Of a DNA stretch of 64,000 nucleotides, positions 41,345 through 51,657 are shown piece by piece. The translations under genes and the position numbers were made by a program. The stretch comes from Chloropicon primus (taxonomy: Eukaryota > Chlorophyta > Chloropicophyceae > Chloropicales > Chloropicaceae): the NCBI GenBank assembly GCA_023205875.1, contig CP060766.1, positions 496,001 through 560,000 of the forward strand. The letters are read 5' to 3'. The notes under the pieces were generated by a model, which was not told the DNA's origin, did no database searches, and saw only the letters and a list, made by a program, of their open reading frames with translations. Position 1 is the stretch's first letter, and every line of letters starts with the position of its first letter.

Positions 41345-42888
41345 TGTAGACTTACCTCATCGCGCACTCCTTGCAAAGCTGGTAAAGGTCAGAGCCCGAG
41401 AAACCGTCTGTCACCCTCGCGATTTCATCGCCTGGCATCTGCACCTGGAAATCCTTGAGAGCATTGTCAATGATGGTCTGCCTGGCCCCTTGCTCGGGCA
41501 GACCAACGTAAATCCGCTTCTCGAGCCTCCTCAGCATCGCAGAATCGAGTTCCCACGGAAGGTTAGTGGCCGTAAGCACAAAGACGAACTTTCCGTCGCT
41601 CTGAGTCGAGGCCAGGCCATCCATCTGCATCAGAAGCTCGGTCTTCATCCTTCTGCTCGCCTCGTGCTCGCCCTCCCCACCCCTTGCCATCATCAGGGCA
41701 TCTATCTCGTCGAAAAAGATTGTGGAGGGCGCATGGTATCTCGCCAGCTGGAACAGAACACGCACAAGCTTCTCGGAGTCTCCCCTCCACTTGGAAATGA
41801 TCGAGGAGGCGCTAATGTTGAAAAACGTTGTCCGGCACTCCGTCGCCACCGCCTTGGCAAGCATCGTCTTTCCCGTGCCCGGAGGTCCGTACAGCAAGAT
41901 TCCTTTCCAGGGGCTCAGAATCCCTTTGAAAAGATGCGGGAACTTGTGAGGGAAAACGACGGCCTCCTTCAAAAGCTGCTTGGCCTGACAAAGCCCAGAG
42001 ATGTCCTCCCACTTGACGTTCGGGCTCTTCACGTAAATATCACGGGTGATCACCGCAGCAAGTTCGCCCAACTCAACGCTCCCCATGTCTGGTATAGGCT
42101 TGAGCAAAAAGTTGTTGTAAAAGTCGTCCCCTTCCTCCTCCCCCTCACTCGCCGCGCCTTCGTTGTCCACCGCGGTGGCCGTCCCCGTCGCCGTCCCCGA
42201 TATGGTCATCATGCCAAGGTCATCCTCCGGAGGCTTGTCATCACCCTCGTCCTTCCTTGACTTGGCCGCCTTCCCGTTACCTACCAGGCTGTCCGATTGC
42301 CTCTTCGCTTTCTCCATGTTCTGCCTCCCCTTCTCTCTCCTCTCCCTGGCCTTGGCATATCCACTGATGTACTCCGTCTTCTTTTCCTCCTTTCCACTGT
42401 CCCTCGCCACAGTCTTGGCCGGAACCCCGAACAGAGACTCAGCCTTCGCCAGGGTGGAGGTCTTGCCGCTCACCTTCTTCACAAGCTTGGGCTTCCTTCC
42501 GTACTTGACCTCGTAAAAGGATTCAAACTCGCTCACCACCTCCTCCAGAAACATGTTGTCACAAGCGTCATACTCCCTCAAAGAGAAGCCGCACTCTTGG
42601 CAAAGCTTCTCATACGATGAAGTGTACCTTGAGGACCAATCACGAACACAAACGCATCCCATCGATGAGGAGGAAGAGAGGTCCAATCCAGTTCAGTTCA
42701 GTTGGATGGAGAAGGCATCCTGACTCCCTCCCTTGATCCACCTACCTGTGGTCTGTGAGAAAGCGCAAGATAAGGACCAAAGTCGTTCTCCTGTTCTCCT
42801 GCCTGATCCTTTCCTCGAGGTCACGATTCCGACTCTCTGCCCTGATGGCCTGAAGGGACAAAGACTTGGGCTTGGGCAAGGTCGCCAT
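41059..42888 (-). CDS. KATNAL2: katanin p60-like AAA ATPase (KATNAL2)
   Basis: Microtubule-severing AAA ATPase. Exons 42746-42888, 41356-42627 and 41059-41242 join in phase to give 532 residues. An N-terminal LisH-like helix pair spans the first splice (LVLILRFLTDHR-YTSSYEKLCQECG). The AAA core has Walker A GPPGTGKT, Walker B TIFFDEIDALM, pore and sensor blocks ISKWRGDSEKLVRVLFQLAR and TATNLPWELDSAMLRRLEKRI, as in KATNAL2. The C-terminal Vps4-type helix (HAFKKEYEQFTEEFG) is in exon 3. The second intron carries a CT tract. It ends 14 bp from the CSPP1-like stop (convergent). Confidence 0.9.
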
Positions 42889-43320
42889 GGCGATGAAGCT
42901 TAAGCTTAGGGTGTCTCTCACCTGCTGGATAGAATTTTGAATAGAATTCCTCCAGCACCAGCAGCAGAGGGACAGAGTCTGCAGGATGGAGGATACCAAG
43001 GGAAGGTTGGAGGTTGGGGTAGAGTCTCTGCCGTAGAGACCAAGACCGAGATCAAGGGAAAGACTCTGGCTTGCTCTCCACTGCTTCCGGTGGATCAAGA
43101 AATGAATGCAATAACTTGGCTTCGTTGTTGTTGAGAGACAGAGACACAAATATATATAGAGAGAGAGAGAGAGGAAAAGTGGTGGTCCACGATGGTGGTG
43201 ATGGCCTCTCTCTCTCTCCACGGATGCGGATGCAGAGGGAGAACAAGCACATCGCAGCGGCCAAGAAGGAAGGAAGGAGGACAAGGGACAAGGGTAGTGG
43301 TGTGTTCTTAAATTACAAGG
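42889..43320. promoter_or_regulatory. intergenic, KATNAL2 5' flank
   Basis: Non-coding. A GA tract lies at about 43159-43173 and a short CT tract at about 43207-43219. Some of the left part may be 5' UTR of KATNAL2. Confidence 0.35.
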
Positions 43321-44295
43321 TCAAAGATCGAGGTCGAAGTACTCACTGTCGAGGTGGTGGATTCTGACGTATCCATCCTCTCCCCCTGTGGTGAAACTCT
43401 TTCCGTTTGGAGAGAAGGCGACGAAATTCAGGGGACCGAAGTGACCCCTGACGGTGCCGAACATCTCTTGGAAGATCTTGTGGTAGAACACGACCTCGAA
43501 CTTACCGGCCTGGCCGGCCGTCGTGGTCACCGAGGCAGCATCCTGGCCTCCGCCGAGAGCGATGTGGTCCTTGAGCGGGGAGATCGCCGCCGTGTTGAGT
43601 GGTCTGTCTGTCTGGTACGTCTTCAAAATGTCAAAGGTCTCAAAGTCAAGAAGGACGGACTTCTTGTCCAAGCTCGCCGTGATGATGGTGTTGCCCTCGC
43701 TGTCCAAGTCCATCATCTGGATGGACTTCTCGTGCACCTTCACCTCGTTCAAGAGCTTCCCACTCGCAGCATCAAACTTCCTCACCATCCCATCCTCGCA
43801 AGAAGTCACGAACGTCTTGTTCAGGGGTCCCCACATGGCTCTGGTGATCCTTCCAGGGTGCGCGTCCGAGATGCACAACACTTCCTCGTGCTGCTGTTCC
43901 TCGATGTCCCTCGAGTGTTTCAGGATTCGCACGGCAGGCGGCGTCCCCATGAAAGCATCCGTCGTCAACAGCAAGTACTCCTCCCCCAAGCTGAAGCTCA
44001 CGCTTCTGCATGGGATATCAAACTTGAACGTGAAGATGCATTCCCCTGTCGTCAAGTTCCACAACTTCACGGTGGAGTCCGCAGAAGCGGTGACGAGCCT
44101 CTTGCTATCTCTCGTGATGTCGCACGACCACGTGGCTCCGTTGTGCCCCTTATACGTCCCAATCCTCTCTCCCGTGTCTGCGTACCATAACGTGGGTCGA
44201 TGATCCTTAGCACATGAAATCAAGATATCTCCATCGACGTTGTACTTGATGAAGGTCAAGGGACGGGTGTGACCCTTGAGCAAAAGAGGCCTCAT
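43321..44295 (-). CDS. translation initiation factor eIF3 subunit I
   Basis: Seven-bladed WD40 subunit of eIF3 (TIF34/TRIP-1), 324 residues, almost the human length. It starts MRPLLLKGHTRPLTFIKYN and keeps SADSTVKLWNLTTGE, MWGPLNKTFVTSCEDG, the GGGQDAASVTTT block, FYHKIFQEMFGTVRGHFGP and the C-terminal GEDGYVRIHHLDSEYF. The ATG at 44295 gives the conserved N-terminus; the longer upstream frame is Pro/Thr-rich and not family-like. A second eIF3 subunit (J) lies at 6.3 kb. Confidence 0.95.
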   Translation of the reverse strand: MRPLLLKGHTRPLTFIKYNVDGDILISCAKDHRPTLWYADTGERIGTYKGHNGATWSCDITRDSKRLVTASADSTVKLWNLTTGECIFTFKFDIPCRSVSFSLGEEYLLLTTDAFMGTPPAVRILKHSRDIEEQQHEEVLCISDAHPGRITRAMWGPLNKTFVTSCEDGMVRKFDAASGKLLNEVKVHEKSIQMMDLDSEGNTIITASLDKKSVLLDFETFDILKTYQTDRPLNTAAISPLKDHIALGGGQDAASVTTTAGQAGKFEVVFYHKIFQEMFGTVRGHFGPLNFVAFSPNGKSFTTGGEDGYVRIHHLDSEYFDLDL

Positions 44296-44711
44296 GGTCT
44301 TGCGTCGCTTCTCCTCACTCGTGTCCTGTGTCTGTGTGAAGGGGAAGGGGAAGGGGTCGGTGTGTGTGTCACGGTGGGTTGCCGAGGACCCTCCGCTTGT
44401 GTTGGGGTTCACCTTTCCCTTTGGCGGCTGGGGTCGGGGAGGGGTGTACATCAAGGACGGAAAACGAGTGTACGAAAAAAGGAGGAGGAAGGAGGGGAAG
44501 GGGAGGAAGGGGGGAGGAGGAAGGAGAGGAAGGGGATGGAGGGGAGGGGAGGAGGAAAAGGCAAATCGGGGTGGGAATGGTTTGTTTTGGATGATATGGG
44601 AGACGTTTTAGGTTTTGTTGGGCATAGGCAATAAGTTAAAAGATATAAAGATATAAATGAATATAGAAAAATGATCCCCCTGCGATGAGAAAACGATAAA
44701 CATTCAGGTGA
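44296..44711. other. intergenic with purine-rich tract
   Basis: 5' flank of eIF3i and 3' flank of the cathepsin. A long G/A-only stretch (about 44478-44565) made of GGAGG and GGGGAA units gives strong strand asymmetry and could form triplex or G-quadruplex structures. No gene is seen. Confidence 0.4.
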
Positions 44712-45839
44712 TCAGCTGGTCTGGACGCCGGAGGAGGATGCATCGGTGAAGGAGGTGGAAACCACCACGGCGGCACCACCGTCGTTCTTGGGGGCGTGTG
44801 GGTCTTCCAAGATGGGGAAGCTCGAGCAAGTGGCGATTCCGCACATATTTCTTCCAATCGGGCCCATCCGAAAGTAGCCGTCCATTCCCCACTGCGCGCC
44901 CCAAGAGTTCTTGATGATCCAGTAGTGATCCTTGTGGTAGCCCACGGCGAGCACGGCGTGGTTCACTGTCGTCGCACTTCTGCGGCATTCGTTAGAAGTA
45001 TACGTCCCGTTCTTGTAGAACCTGAAATCGGAGACGACTTCAAAGGCGATCGACACGGGCTTGATGTTTCCAACGGCGTGCTGAAGCATCTTTTCGTCCC
45101 CCTCCGTGATGTTCACCACGTCCTTGACGAAAACCGCAGCAGCGTCTGGCTTGTAGTGACACTCTGTTCCGTTCCTTCCCTCGTAGGGGTACGCGGCTTC
45201 CAAGTCCAGCCCGCCGTTGTACCTGATGTACTCAAAGGCGTGCGAGGGAAGCCCTCCGCTGCAGCCGTGGTTGTCGAAGGCTTGCGCGCAGTCGACCAGC
45301 TGCTGCTCACTGAGGGACAATATGCTGCCAAACTCCAGAGCGTACGCGGCCTCCAAGGCACCGGTGGTGGAGAAGCTCCAGCACGAACCGCAGTGGCCTT
45401 GGTTCTTCACGGGGCTCACCACGCCCTTCTCCCTCCAGTCCTGGCTCTCCGGGTGGTGGTGCCTCAGCATAGGCTCGTGCCTCTCGCTCAGCGTCGCGCT
45501 GCAGTCGGCCTGAGGCTCGGACAACCTCACGGAGAACTCCTCCCAGGTCTCGTCCGCGAACTCGTTCACCTCCGAGTAAAACGCATTCCTCGCGTTCGAG
45601 TCCTCAATCTCCTTGAGGTTCTGGGCAAACACCTCAAGACGATACGCAAGCTCGGCCTCGTCGTTGAGGTAGCTCCTCTTGTGCTTCAACACGAAAGCAT
45701 TGAACTGATCCACCACCTCAGGCGCGTGCTTGGTGACCCGCCCGAGCTTCCTCGCTTCCACGGAGGAGGATGCAAGCACCACCGAACACACAACCGCAAG
45801 AAGAAGAACAAGTCGAACAAGTCTCATCCTCCCGTCCAT
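44712..45839 (-). CDS. papain-family cysteine protease, cathepsin H/aleurain-like
   Basis: Secreted or vacuolar preproprotease of 375 residues. It has a signal peptide (LVRLVLLLAVVCSVVLA), an I29 propeptide with the ERFNIN-like pattern, and a mature C1A domain starting near QDWREKGVVSPVKNQG. Catalytic residues are glutamine 147, cysteine 153 (GHCGSCWSFSTTG), histidine 294 (NHAVLAVGY) and asparagine 311 (KNSWG). The Cys pairing and GSCWSFSTTGALE favour the cathepsin H/aleurain branch. A Ser/Thr/Ala-rich tail of about 30 residues follows the catalytic domain and is unusual. MRLVRL (ATG at 45827) is an alternative start. Confidence 0.92.
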   Translation of the reverse strand: MDGRMRLVRLVLLLAVVCSVVLASSSVEARKLGRVTKHAPEVVDQFNAFVLKHKRSYLNDEAELAYRLEVFAQNLKEIEDSNARNAFYSEVNEFADETWEEFSVRLSEPQADCSATLSERHEPMLRHHHPESQDWREKGVVSPVKNQGHCGSCWSFSTTGALEAAYALEFGSILSLSEQQLVDCAQAFDNHGCSGGLPSHAFEYIRYNGGLDLEAAYPYEGRNGTECHYKPDAAAVFVKDVVNITEGDEKMLQHAVGNIKPVSIAFEVVSDFRFYKNGTYTSNECRRSATTVNHAVLAVGYHKDHYWIIKNSWGAQWGMDGYFRMGPIGRNMCGIATCSSFPILEDPHAPKNDGGAAVVVSTSFTDASSSGVQTS

Positions 45840-46275
45840 CTGTCCGCCGAGAGAAAGGAACCATCCATGACGACGACGAGGACAACAGCGACAACGAGGA
45901 GGAAGCTGGTCAGTCCTGCGTCCCTTTCTTCACGGCAAATGACAAGGAAAAGCGATGCACAACCACCTATGCATCCAACCATTCCAACTTTGACGACAAA
46001 CAATGGTCTTGCAAATTCTCGCCAAGACGTCGTCGCTTTCGAGGGAGGGTTCTTTGGAAAGCCCAAGACACGAGGGTTCCGTCTGGCCCAACCCCTCTCC
46101 CTCTCCGACGACGCCCGCCCTCTCCCTCCGTCGCCGACGCACGCACTCACTCACCTCTCTAGCACCACGTCGATTTACAATATGATGGCGGAGACCAGGA
46201 GCCAAGGCGTGATTAGCGTGAGTCACTCCAAAGGTAACGCCTGATCGAGGCGATGGAGGACGGGATCAGTTGCGG
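45840..46275. promoter_or_regulatory. divergent region between cathepsin and ssSPT-like gene
   Basis: No gene or notable repeat is seen beyond short CGACGA and CTC runs. Both promoters must lie here. Confidence 0.35.
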
Positions 46276-46758
46276 ATGAACCCCTGGCGACCACGAATGA
46301 GGGTGAGGAGGAGCACTGCAAGCCAGCACAACGCCATGGATTGTCCGAGTTCCGGGAGTTGCAGTTACGAGGAACCCTTGAAGGCGACGACGACGACGAC
46401 GACGATGCCTGATCAGGATCAGGACCATCGTCCTCGCCCTTTGATGACGAGGACGAAGAGTTGCAGCGAGCACGGGACTTCTCTGAGGTTGCTGCTGAAG
46501 CACAAGTCATTCAGGGAGGACGACGTGAGGAAGCTGGTGGACTACGAGATGCTGAGGGAGGACGTGGATGCGCGAGCGGAGGCGAAGAGGAACGCAGGCC
46601 TCGTGGACAAGGTCGGCAACTGGTTCGGGGATGCCCTGTTCAAGTTCCAGGTTATGAGCGGGACTTACGCCCTGGCGCGTTCCGAGAAGCTAGCGGTGAA
46701 CGCGGCGGCCGCGTCGGTTCTCGCCCTTGCCCTTGCCGTGCACTTCTACGGTGCCTGA
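46276..46758 (+). CDS. small protein resembling the small subunit of serine palmitoyltransferase
   Basis: A 160-residue protein from the ATG at 46276; in-frame ATGs at about 46336 and 46405 are alternatives. The first ~85 residues are Thr/Ser/Arg-rich and poorly conserved-looking. The last ~50 read FKFQVMSGTYALARSEKLAVNAA and then a hydrophobic helix (SVLALALAVHFYG). This follows the ssSPT pattern YYQYxxxTxLYMLxxWExxxFNS then a membrane helix, including tyrosine, leucine, glutamate-basic and asparagine positions. If right, it would activate the ER serine palmitoyltransferase for sphingoid-base synthesis. Usual ssSPTs are ~60-100 residues. Confidence 0.5.
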   Translation: MNPWRPRMRVRRSTASQHNAMDCPSSGSCSYEEPLKATTTTTTMPDQDQDHRPRPLMTRTKSCSEHGTSLRLLLKHKSFREDDVRKLVDYEMLREDVDARAEAKRNAGLVDKVGNWFGDALFKFQVMSGTYALARSEKLAVNAAAASVLALALAVHFYGA

Positions 46759-46893
46759 GGCCCCTCTTCCCAGCCGGATCGGTACGACAACAACAGAAGC
46801 CCTGTGGGCATTCCCCTTCAAAAGAAAAAAAAGGTGTTTATATTATTATTGTATTTACAACGCGCGTCGTCTCCTGATCCGCGTGTGTCCCGC

Positions 46894-49793
46894 TCACTCG
46901 CTGTTCACAATGTCGAGGTACTCGGTGACAAGTCTCTGCATGCTCCTTACGCTGGCAATGGCGGAAAGTATGCTCTTCATCTTCTTCCTGTCCGACTGCA
47001 AAAACTTGTCCAATATCTCCCGAAGCTTGCCTTGGTCGCCCTCCTGCGCGAGGAACTTGACGAGCTTGCACCACCAGTCCACCTCCGTCGCTTCGTCCCC
47101 CAGCGACTCGGCCGCCTGGGACATGAACTCCAAGTGCCTCCCCGTGGCCCTCCTCTGCTCGGCTGCCGTGACCATGTTCAAAGTCCTGGCCGCGGCTCCT
47201 CCCGCCGACCTCGCCATCTGGGCCTGGGCCTGGGTCTGCAAGGTGTTCAACTCCTCCCCGCAACCCCCGGGGGACAGGGCGCTTCCTCCGAGCTGAGTGA
47301 TGCCGCTGGCAAACTCGCTGTAAAGGTGAGATCCATCGGCGACGCGGACCCAAGTCGAGAACTTTGAGCTGTAAACCAGGGCGTGGTTGCTGTCCAGCAC
47401 CACCAACGGCAGCCCTTTCTCGCTCAGTCTGACCAGCTTCACTCTGTAGCTCCCCTCCCCCAGGGCGACGGGGACCACGTCGGACTGCAGCTTGCACACC
47501 TCTCGCTCGAGGTCCCAGCACCAGAGCTTCCCGTCCGTGGTCACCGCCAGGAGAATCAAAGCCCCCATGAGGTCACCTTCGCCTCCGGCAACCCTTTTCA
47601 TTTCCATGAATGCCAGCGGCGATCCCAACGAAAGCGGGGGCCACATCCTCCTTCCCTGCTTCGAGTACACTTGGAGGATTCCCCTGCCCAGCCCAAGAGC
47701 GAGGTATTCCTCGCAACCGCTCACGACGTCCACAGTGTTGCCCAGGTGCTTGTCCGACCACAAGCAACTCGTGCTCTCGAGGCACTGGACGGTCGCGGAG
47801 ATCCTGAGCTCCTTGGGGACGCCCGCAATGTCCTTCTCCGTGTTCTGCACCTCGCAGATGCGATTCTGTGATACCTTCACGCTCAACCTTGGACGAGTCT
47901 CCTTGCAAGCTGGGGGGATGATCACGGGCCGAGCTTTAGCCGCTGCTGCTGCAAAGGCTTCCTGATCAAAGCGGAAACTGGAGCTCGACCTTGGCTTGTC
48001 CCTCGACCCTGGGGGCACGGCGACCTTTGCCTTCTTTGCCACCTTCTTGGGGCTCGCGGGGACAGCGGCGCTGTTGCTCGGCCCCAATCTCTGCGTCTGG
48101 ATTGGCCCTCCCGCGCCCCCGACAGGCACCGGCGCGATCCTCCTCTTCCCGTCGCTGGCCCTGACGGTCTCCGTCTGCACCAAGACGGCAGGCTTGGCGG
48201 GACTGGCGCTCGGCTGTGGAGCAGGGCGCTTCTTTTGGACGGCCTTCTTGGCCTCCGTAGATTTCTTCATCGCGGCGACGGACGTGAGGTCCTCCTCCTG
48301 GAGCTCCATGAGCGCTGGGTCCTCGGCCACGCCCATCCTGTCCAACCGTGCCGTCCCGTAACTGTCCTTCATGATGTCTTGCACCTCCTTGGCCGAAAGC
48401 CTCTCCCCCAGCTCCTTCTCCTCGAAGGAGAACACGGCCACCGTGCCGTCGATGGAGGCGGCAAAGAGAGTGAGCCCGTCGGGGGACCAACAGAGATCCA
48501 CCACGCTCTGATTGAAGAAGGTCTTCGCCACGAGGACGGGCCTCGCCTTCTGAGAGAGCCAGACAGTGACCTTGTTGTCCTGGGCCCCCAGGGCTATGCA
48601 GGAGGCAACGTACGTTTTGCTCTTGTCCTCGTCAGAGACGACCCTAAACAGCCTGGGGTTGAACCTCGAGGCAACGACTGGGCCCTTGTGGCCGACATAG
48701 TCGTGGCTCCTCTCCCAGCTGCCCCTCATGAGAATCGCCGCCGTGTTTTTGGGAGACTGGTACGTGTTCACAGCAGTGATGTGGCTACCGTCCGGGCACC
48801 AGTCCAGTCTGGTGGAGAAGGTGTTCCAGACCGCCTTCTCGAACGGCTCCTTGATGCAGGCGACGGTCTCCCACCCCTCCACCGTCCTCACCACCACGCT
48901 CCTGTCGTCGCTCTGGCTGGCGATGTACTTCCCGACCGGGTCCCAGACAACGCCTTTGACAAAACTGGTGTGCTCCTGCAGCACCGTGAGCACCGTCCCC
49001 CTCAGTGTGTCCCAGATTCGAACCGTGTTGTCCAAGCTGCAGCTGGCCACCATGGAGTCATCCGGACACCAGCCCAAATCCACGACGTTGTTGGAGTGGC
49101 CCGTCAGGGTGTTGCACAGGACCCAGTTCTCCACGTTCTTCACCGCTTGGGAGCCAAACGAGGAGCCGTTCGAGAACTGAATGTTCCTGCTCCCCCCGAC
49201 GATCGCGTTGGAGGGCCTGAGCTCGTGGATCAGAACCAAGTGGTTGTCCCCGCCAGAAGCGACGAACCTCCCGCTGTTCGAGAACCTCGCCACGTTCACC
49301 GGGTGCCCCCTGTGGTCCGCCAGGGTCGCCACCCTCTCCACCTTTGTGTTCGTGTACTCCACAGCGGCGCTTCCCACCACGCCGTTGCTCCCGTGACCCC
49401 TCGCACTCCCCTGGCTCCCGTTCTCCGGCAGCATGTTCTCCTTCTCGCCGTTTGCTTGGTCGTCCTTGCTTCCGTTCTGCCCCGCCTCGGCCTTCTTCTT
49501 CAGCCTCTTCTTCTTGTTGTTGTTGTTTCCCCGGAGTTTGCTGAAGATGTGGCCCACCGACCACAACACAACCATCCCGTCCCCTCCAGCAGACGCCAGC
49601 CTGTTCCCATCGGGATGAACATCCACGGAGAAGATCGGCTGCACGCCATCTGCATCACCACCACCAGCAACAGCAACAGCATCGAGAAAGAGAAACGTTT
49701 CAGAGTCAGAGGATGGAAGAGGAGAGAGGGAGGACAGGGAGGAAAAGTTTACTGACCTCCGTGCGTGATCCAGTCAGGCTTGTCAATCAGCAT
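46894..49793 (-). CDS. HIRA: HIRA histone H3.3 chaperone subunit
   Basis: WD40 subunit of the replication-independent H3-H4 deposition complex. Exon 1 (49757-49793, 37 nt) and exon 2 (46894-49649) join in phase 1 to give about 930 residues. The start MLIDKPDWITHGDG followed by VQPIFSVDVHPDG matches the human MKLLKPTWVNHNGKPIFSVDIHPDG. Repeats include RWARFSNSGRFVASGGDNHLVLIHE-like and WCPDDSMVASCSLDNTVRIWD. A Lys/Ala/Pro-rich linker (about 480-580) and the C-terminal Hira domain (LALGLGRGILQVYSKQGRR onward) follow. An asparagine/lysine insert lies in the first blade. Confidence 0.93.
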
Positions 49794-50443
49794 GACGACC
49801 ACCAACCACTCCGAAGACCTCGGTAAGTTTCAAAAAAACAAATGGGGAACCCAAACAAAAGAAAAAAAAGAAAAAAGAATCGGAACCCACGTCCTCAAAG
49901 CGTCACGTCGCCTCCACCGTAACGGCAACGCAAGCAAGCGCGGCAGAGAAGAACCAAGAGATCGAAGGGTCTCGTCCTTCCCTTTGTCCTTCCTCGTGAT
50001 CAGTGATCGTGATCGATCGCGATCGATCGCGCGCACTCCCTCGCTCTGGCTCTCCCCGATCGCGATCGTTTTCCTGTTGGCGCGAAAGCGGAGGAGGTCT
50101 AGTTACGAGTGTACGGTACATGCATCCCACGGAAAGGTTTTCGGTCGAAAAACCCAAAGGCCCTCGAGTCAGTTCGAGCCTGTGGAAGGGAAGGGAAAGG
50201 GGTGTGTGGGGTTGGTTTTGAGCAACGAGCAAAGGAGGTTCAAGGTCTAAGCCTGATTGTTTTGGATACTACGCCTCCTGGGCTTTCGATTGATCCATTC
50301 CTTGCGTGATTTGACCGCGTGGACTTTTTTCAGACGACTCGGAGGAGGACGGTTTGTCCACTGAGGTGTGCCACAGGCTTGTGTGTGTACCACCGATACC
50401 GCCCAAAGACGTCTTGTACCATCATTGGATTGGCAGGGACGAG
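49794..50443. promoter_or_regulatory. divergent region with GATCGATC palindrome and dispersed element
   Basis: Between HIRA and the coiled-coil membrane protein gene. GATCGATCGCGATCGATCGC at 50011-50030 is identical to the sequence at 38117-38136. The core CTTTCGATTGATCC of the dispersed element lies at about 50283-50296, oriented toward HIRA. No gene is seen. Confidence 0.5.
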
Positions 50444-51546
50444 ATGTATCAGAGGCCGCAAGCAAACCAGTCGTACTCCGCGTACGACGCGAACAATAAC
50501 TATGCGCCGCTTCCTACCTTTGGAGGACGGGGTGACAAGGCAAAGAAAAGAAAGGTAGGGACGGGACACCACGCCACGCCACACCACAGAGAGAGACGTT
50601 TCTCTGCGGTGAGCGAGAGGAAACACTCGCGTGACGCTCGTCCACTGTCCCAATGACACGCGGGATCCCTCTCTCCCTGGTGCCAGAAACTCTTCCTCGA
50701 CCACTTTGCTGGTTCGTCCTTGCTGACTCTCTTTTTCCTCCCCCTGGTTCTTCTGTGTTCTCGTTTGCTTCTGGGTTGTTGCTGTAACGGCAGGGCTTGC
50801 CGTTATGGGCGAATGGCAAGCTGCTGACGTACGCCCCTCTAGCGATCCTGGCGTTCATCTTGATCTGGGTAATGATCTCTCACTCGCGAACTATCACGGA
50901 CCTCAAGGAGCGCAACCAGCAGCTGCACACGGAGGTGTACAAGAAGGAGAGGAAGGAATCCACCTTGCAGAAGACGGCCCTGTCGTACGAGAGGAGCTTG
51001 CACGACACGCATGCGGAGAAGGCACAGGTCCAGAGCAAGCTCAACGACGCTTTGGACAAGCTGAAGAACCTGGAAGACTTTTTCGAGAGGCACCAGCATG
51101 CCCACAGGCAACACGCCGAGGAGAAGGACCTGTGGGAGAAGGAGAAGAAGTTCCTCCACTCCGAGATCGAGTCCATTAGGGACAACTTCCGTGACACGAG
51201 GCAGATCTCCGAGGAGGCCCAACAGCTTCAGAAGCAGGCCGAGGCGGTAGGAAAGACGGAGGCGAGCAAGGTGAATAACCCTCTCAGCGGTGGCAAGGCC
51301 TCGGGGGACGGCAAGACTGAGGCGGCATCCCAGGAGCCCGCGGCGGCCGAGAGCGATGGGGCGTCCAAGAGAAACCTGGAGTCCACGGAGGATCCTGTTG
51401 AGACAGACGACGGCAACGAAAATGCCAAGGCCGGCAAGGACCTCACCGCTTCGATCATCAAACAGTTCAAGCACCACAGGTTCTCTTATGGGGGAGAGGC
51501 ACAGGCCCAGCAAGCGAACCCTCCTCCGGGTGAGGTGCCGCTCTAG
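50444..51546 (+). CDS. single-pass membrane coiled-coil protein (GOLM1/CASC4-like layout)
   Basis: Exons 50444-50554 and 50794-51546 join in phase 0 to give 287 residues. A short Tyr/Asn/Gln-rich N-terminus ends in basic DKAKKRK. One membrane helix follows (LTYAPLAILAFILIWVM, about 45-65). Then comes a long coiled coil to about 180 (LKERNQQLHTEVYKKERKE and so on) and an acidic, disordered Ser/Glu/Ala tail. The topology is that of type II Golgi proteins of the GOLM1/CASC4 kind, but sequence alone does not prove homology. Confidence 0.55.
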
Positions 51547-51657
51547 ACAGACAGACGCAGCATAGTTTCTTATCATTACATAAAACATAACCAAACAACA
51601 TTAATATACACAAAGATAATAGATAAACCGAAGCGCCAAACGGCCTTTGGGCGTCCC

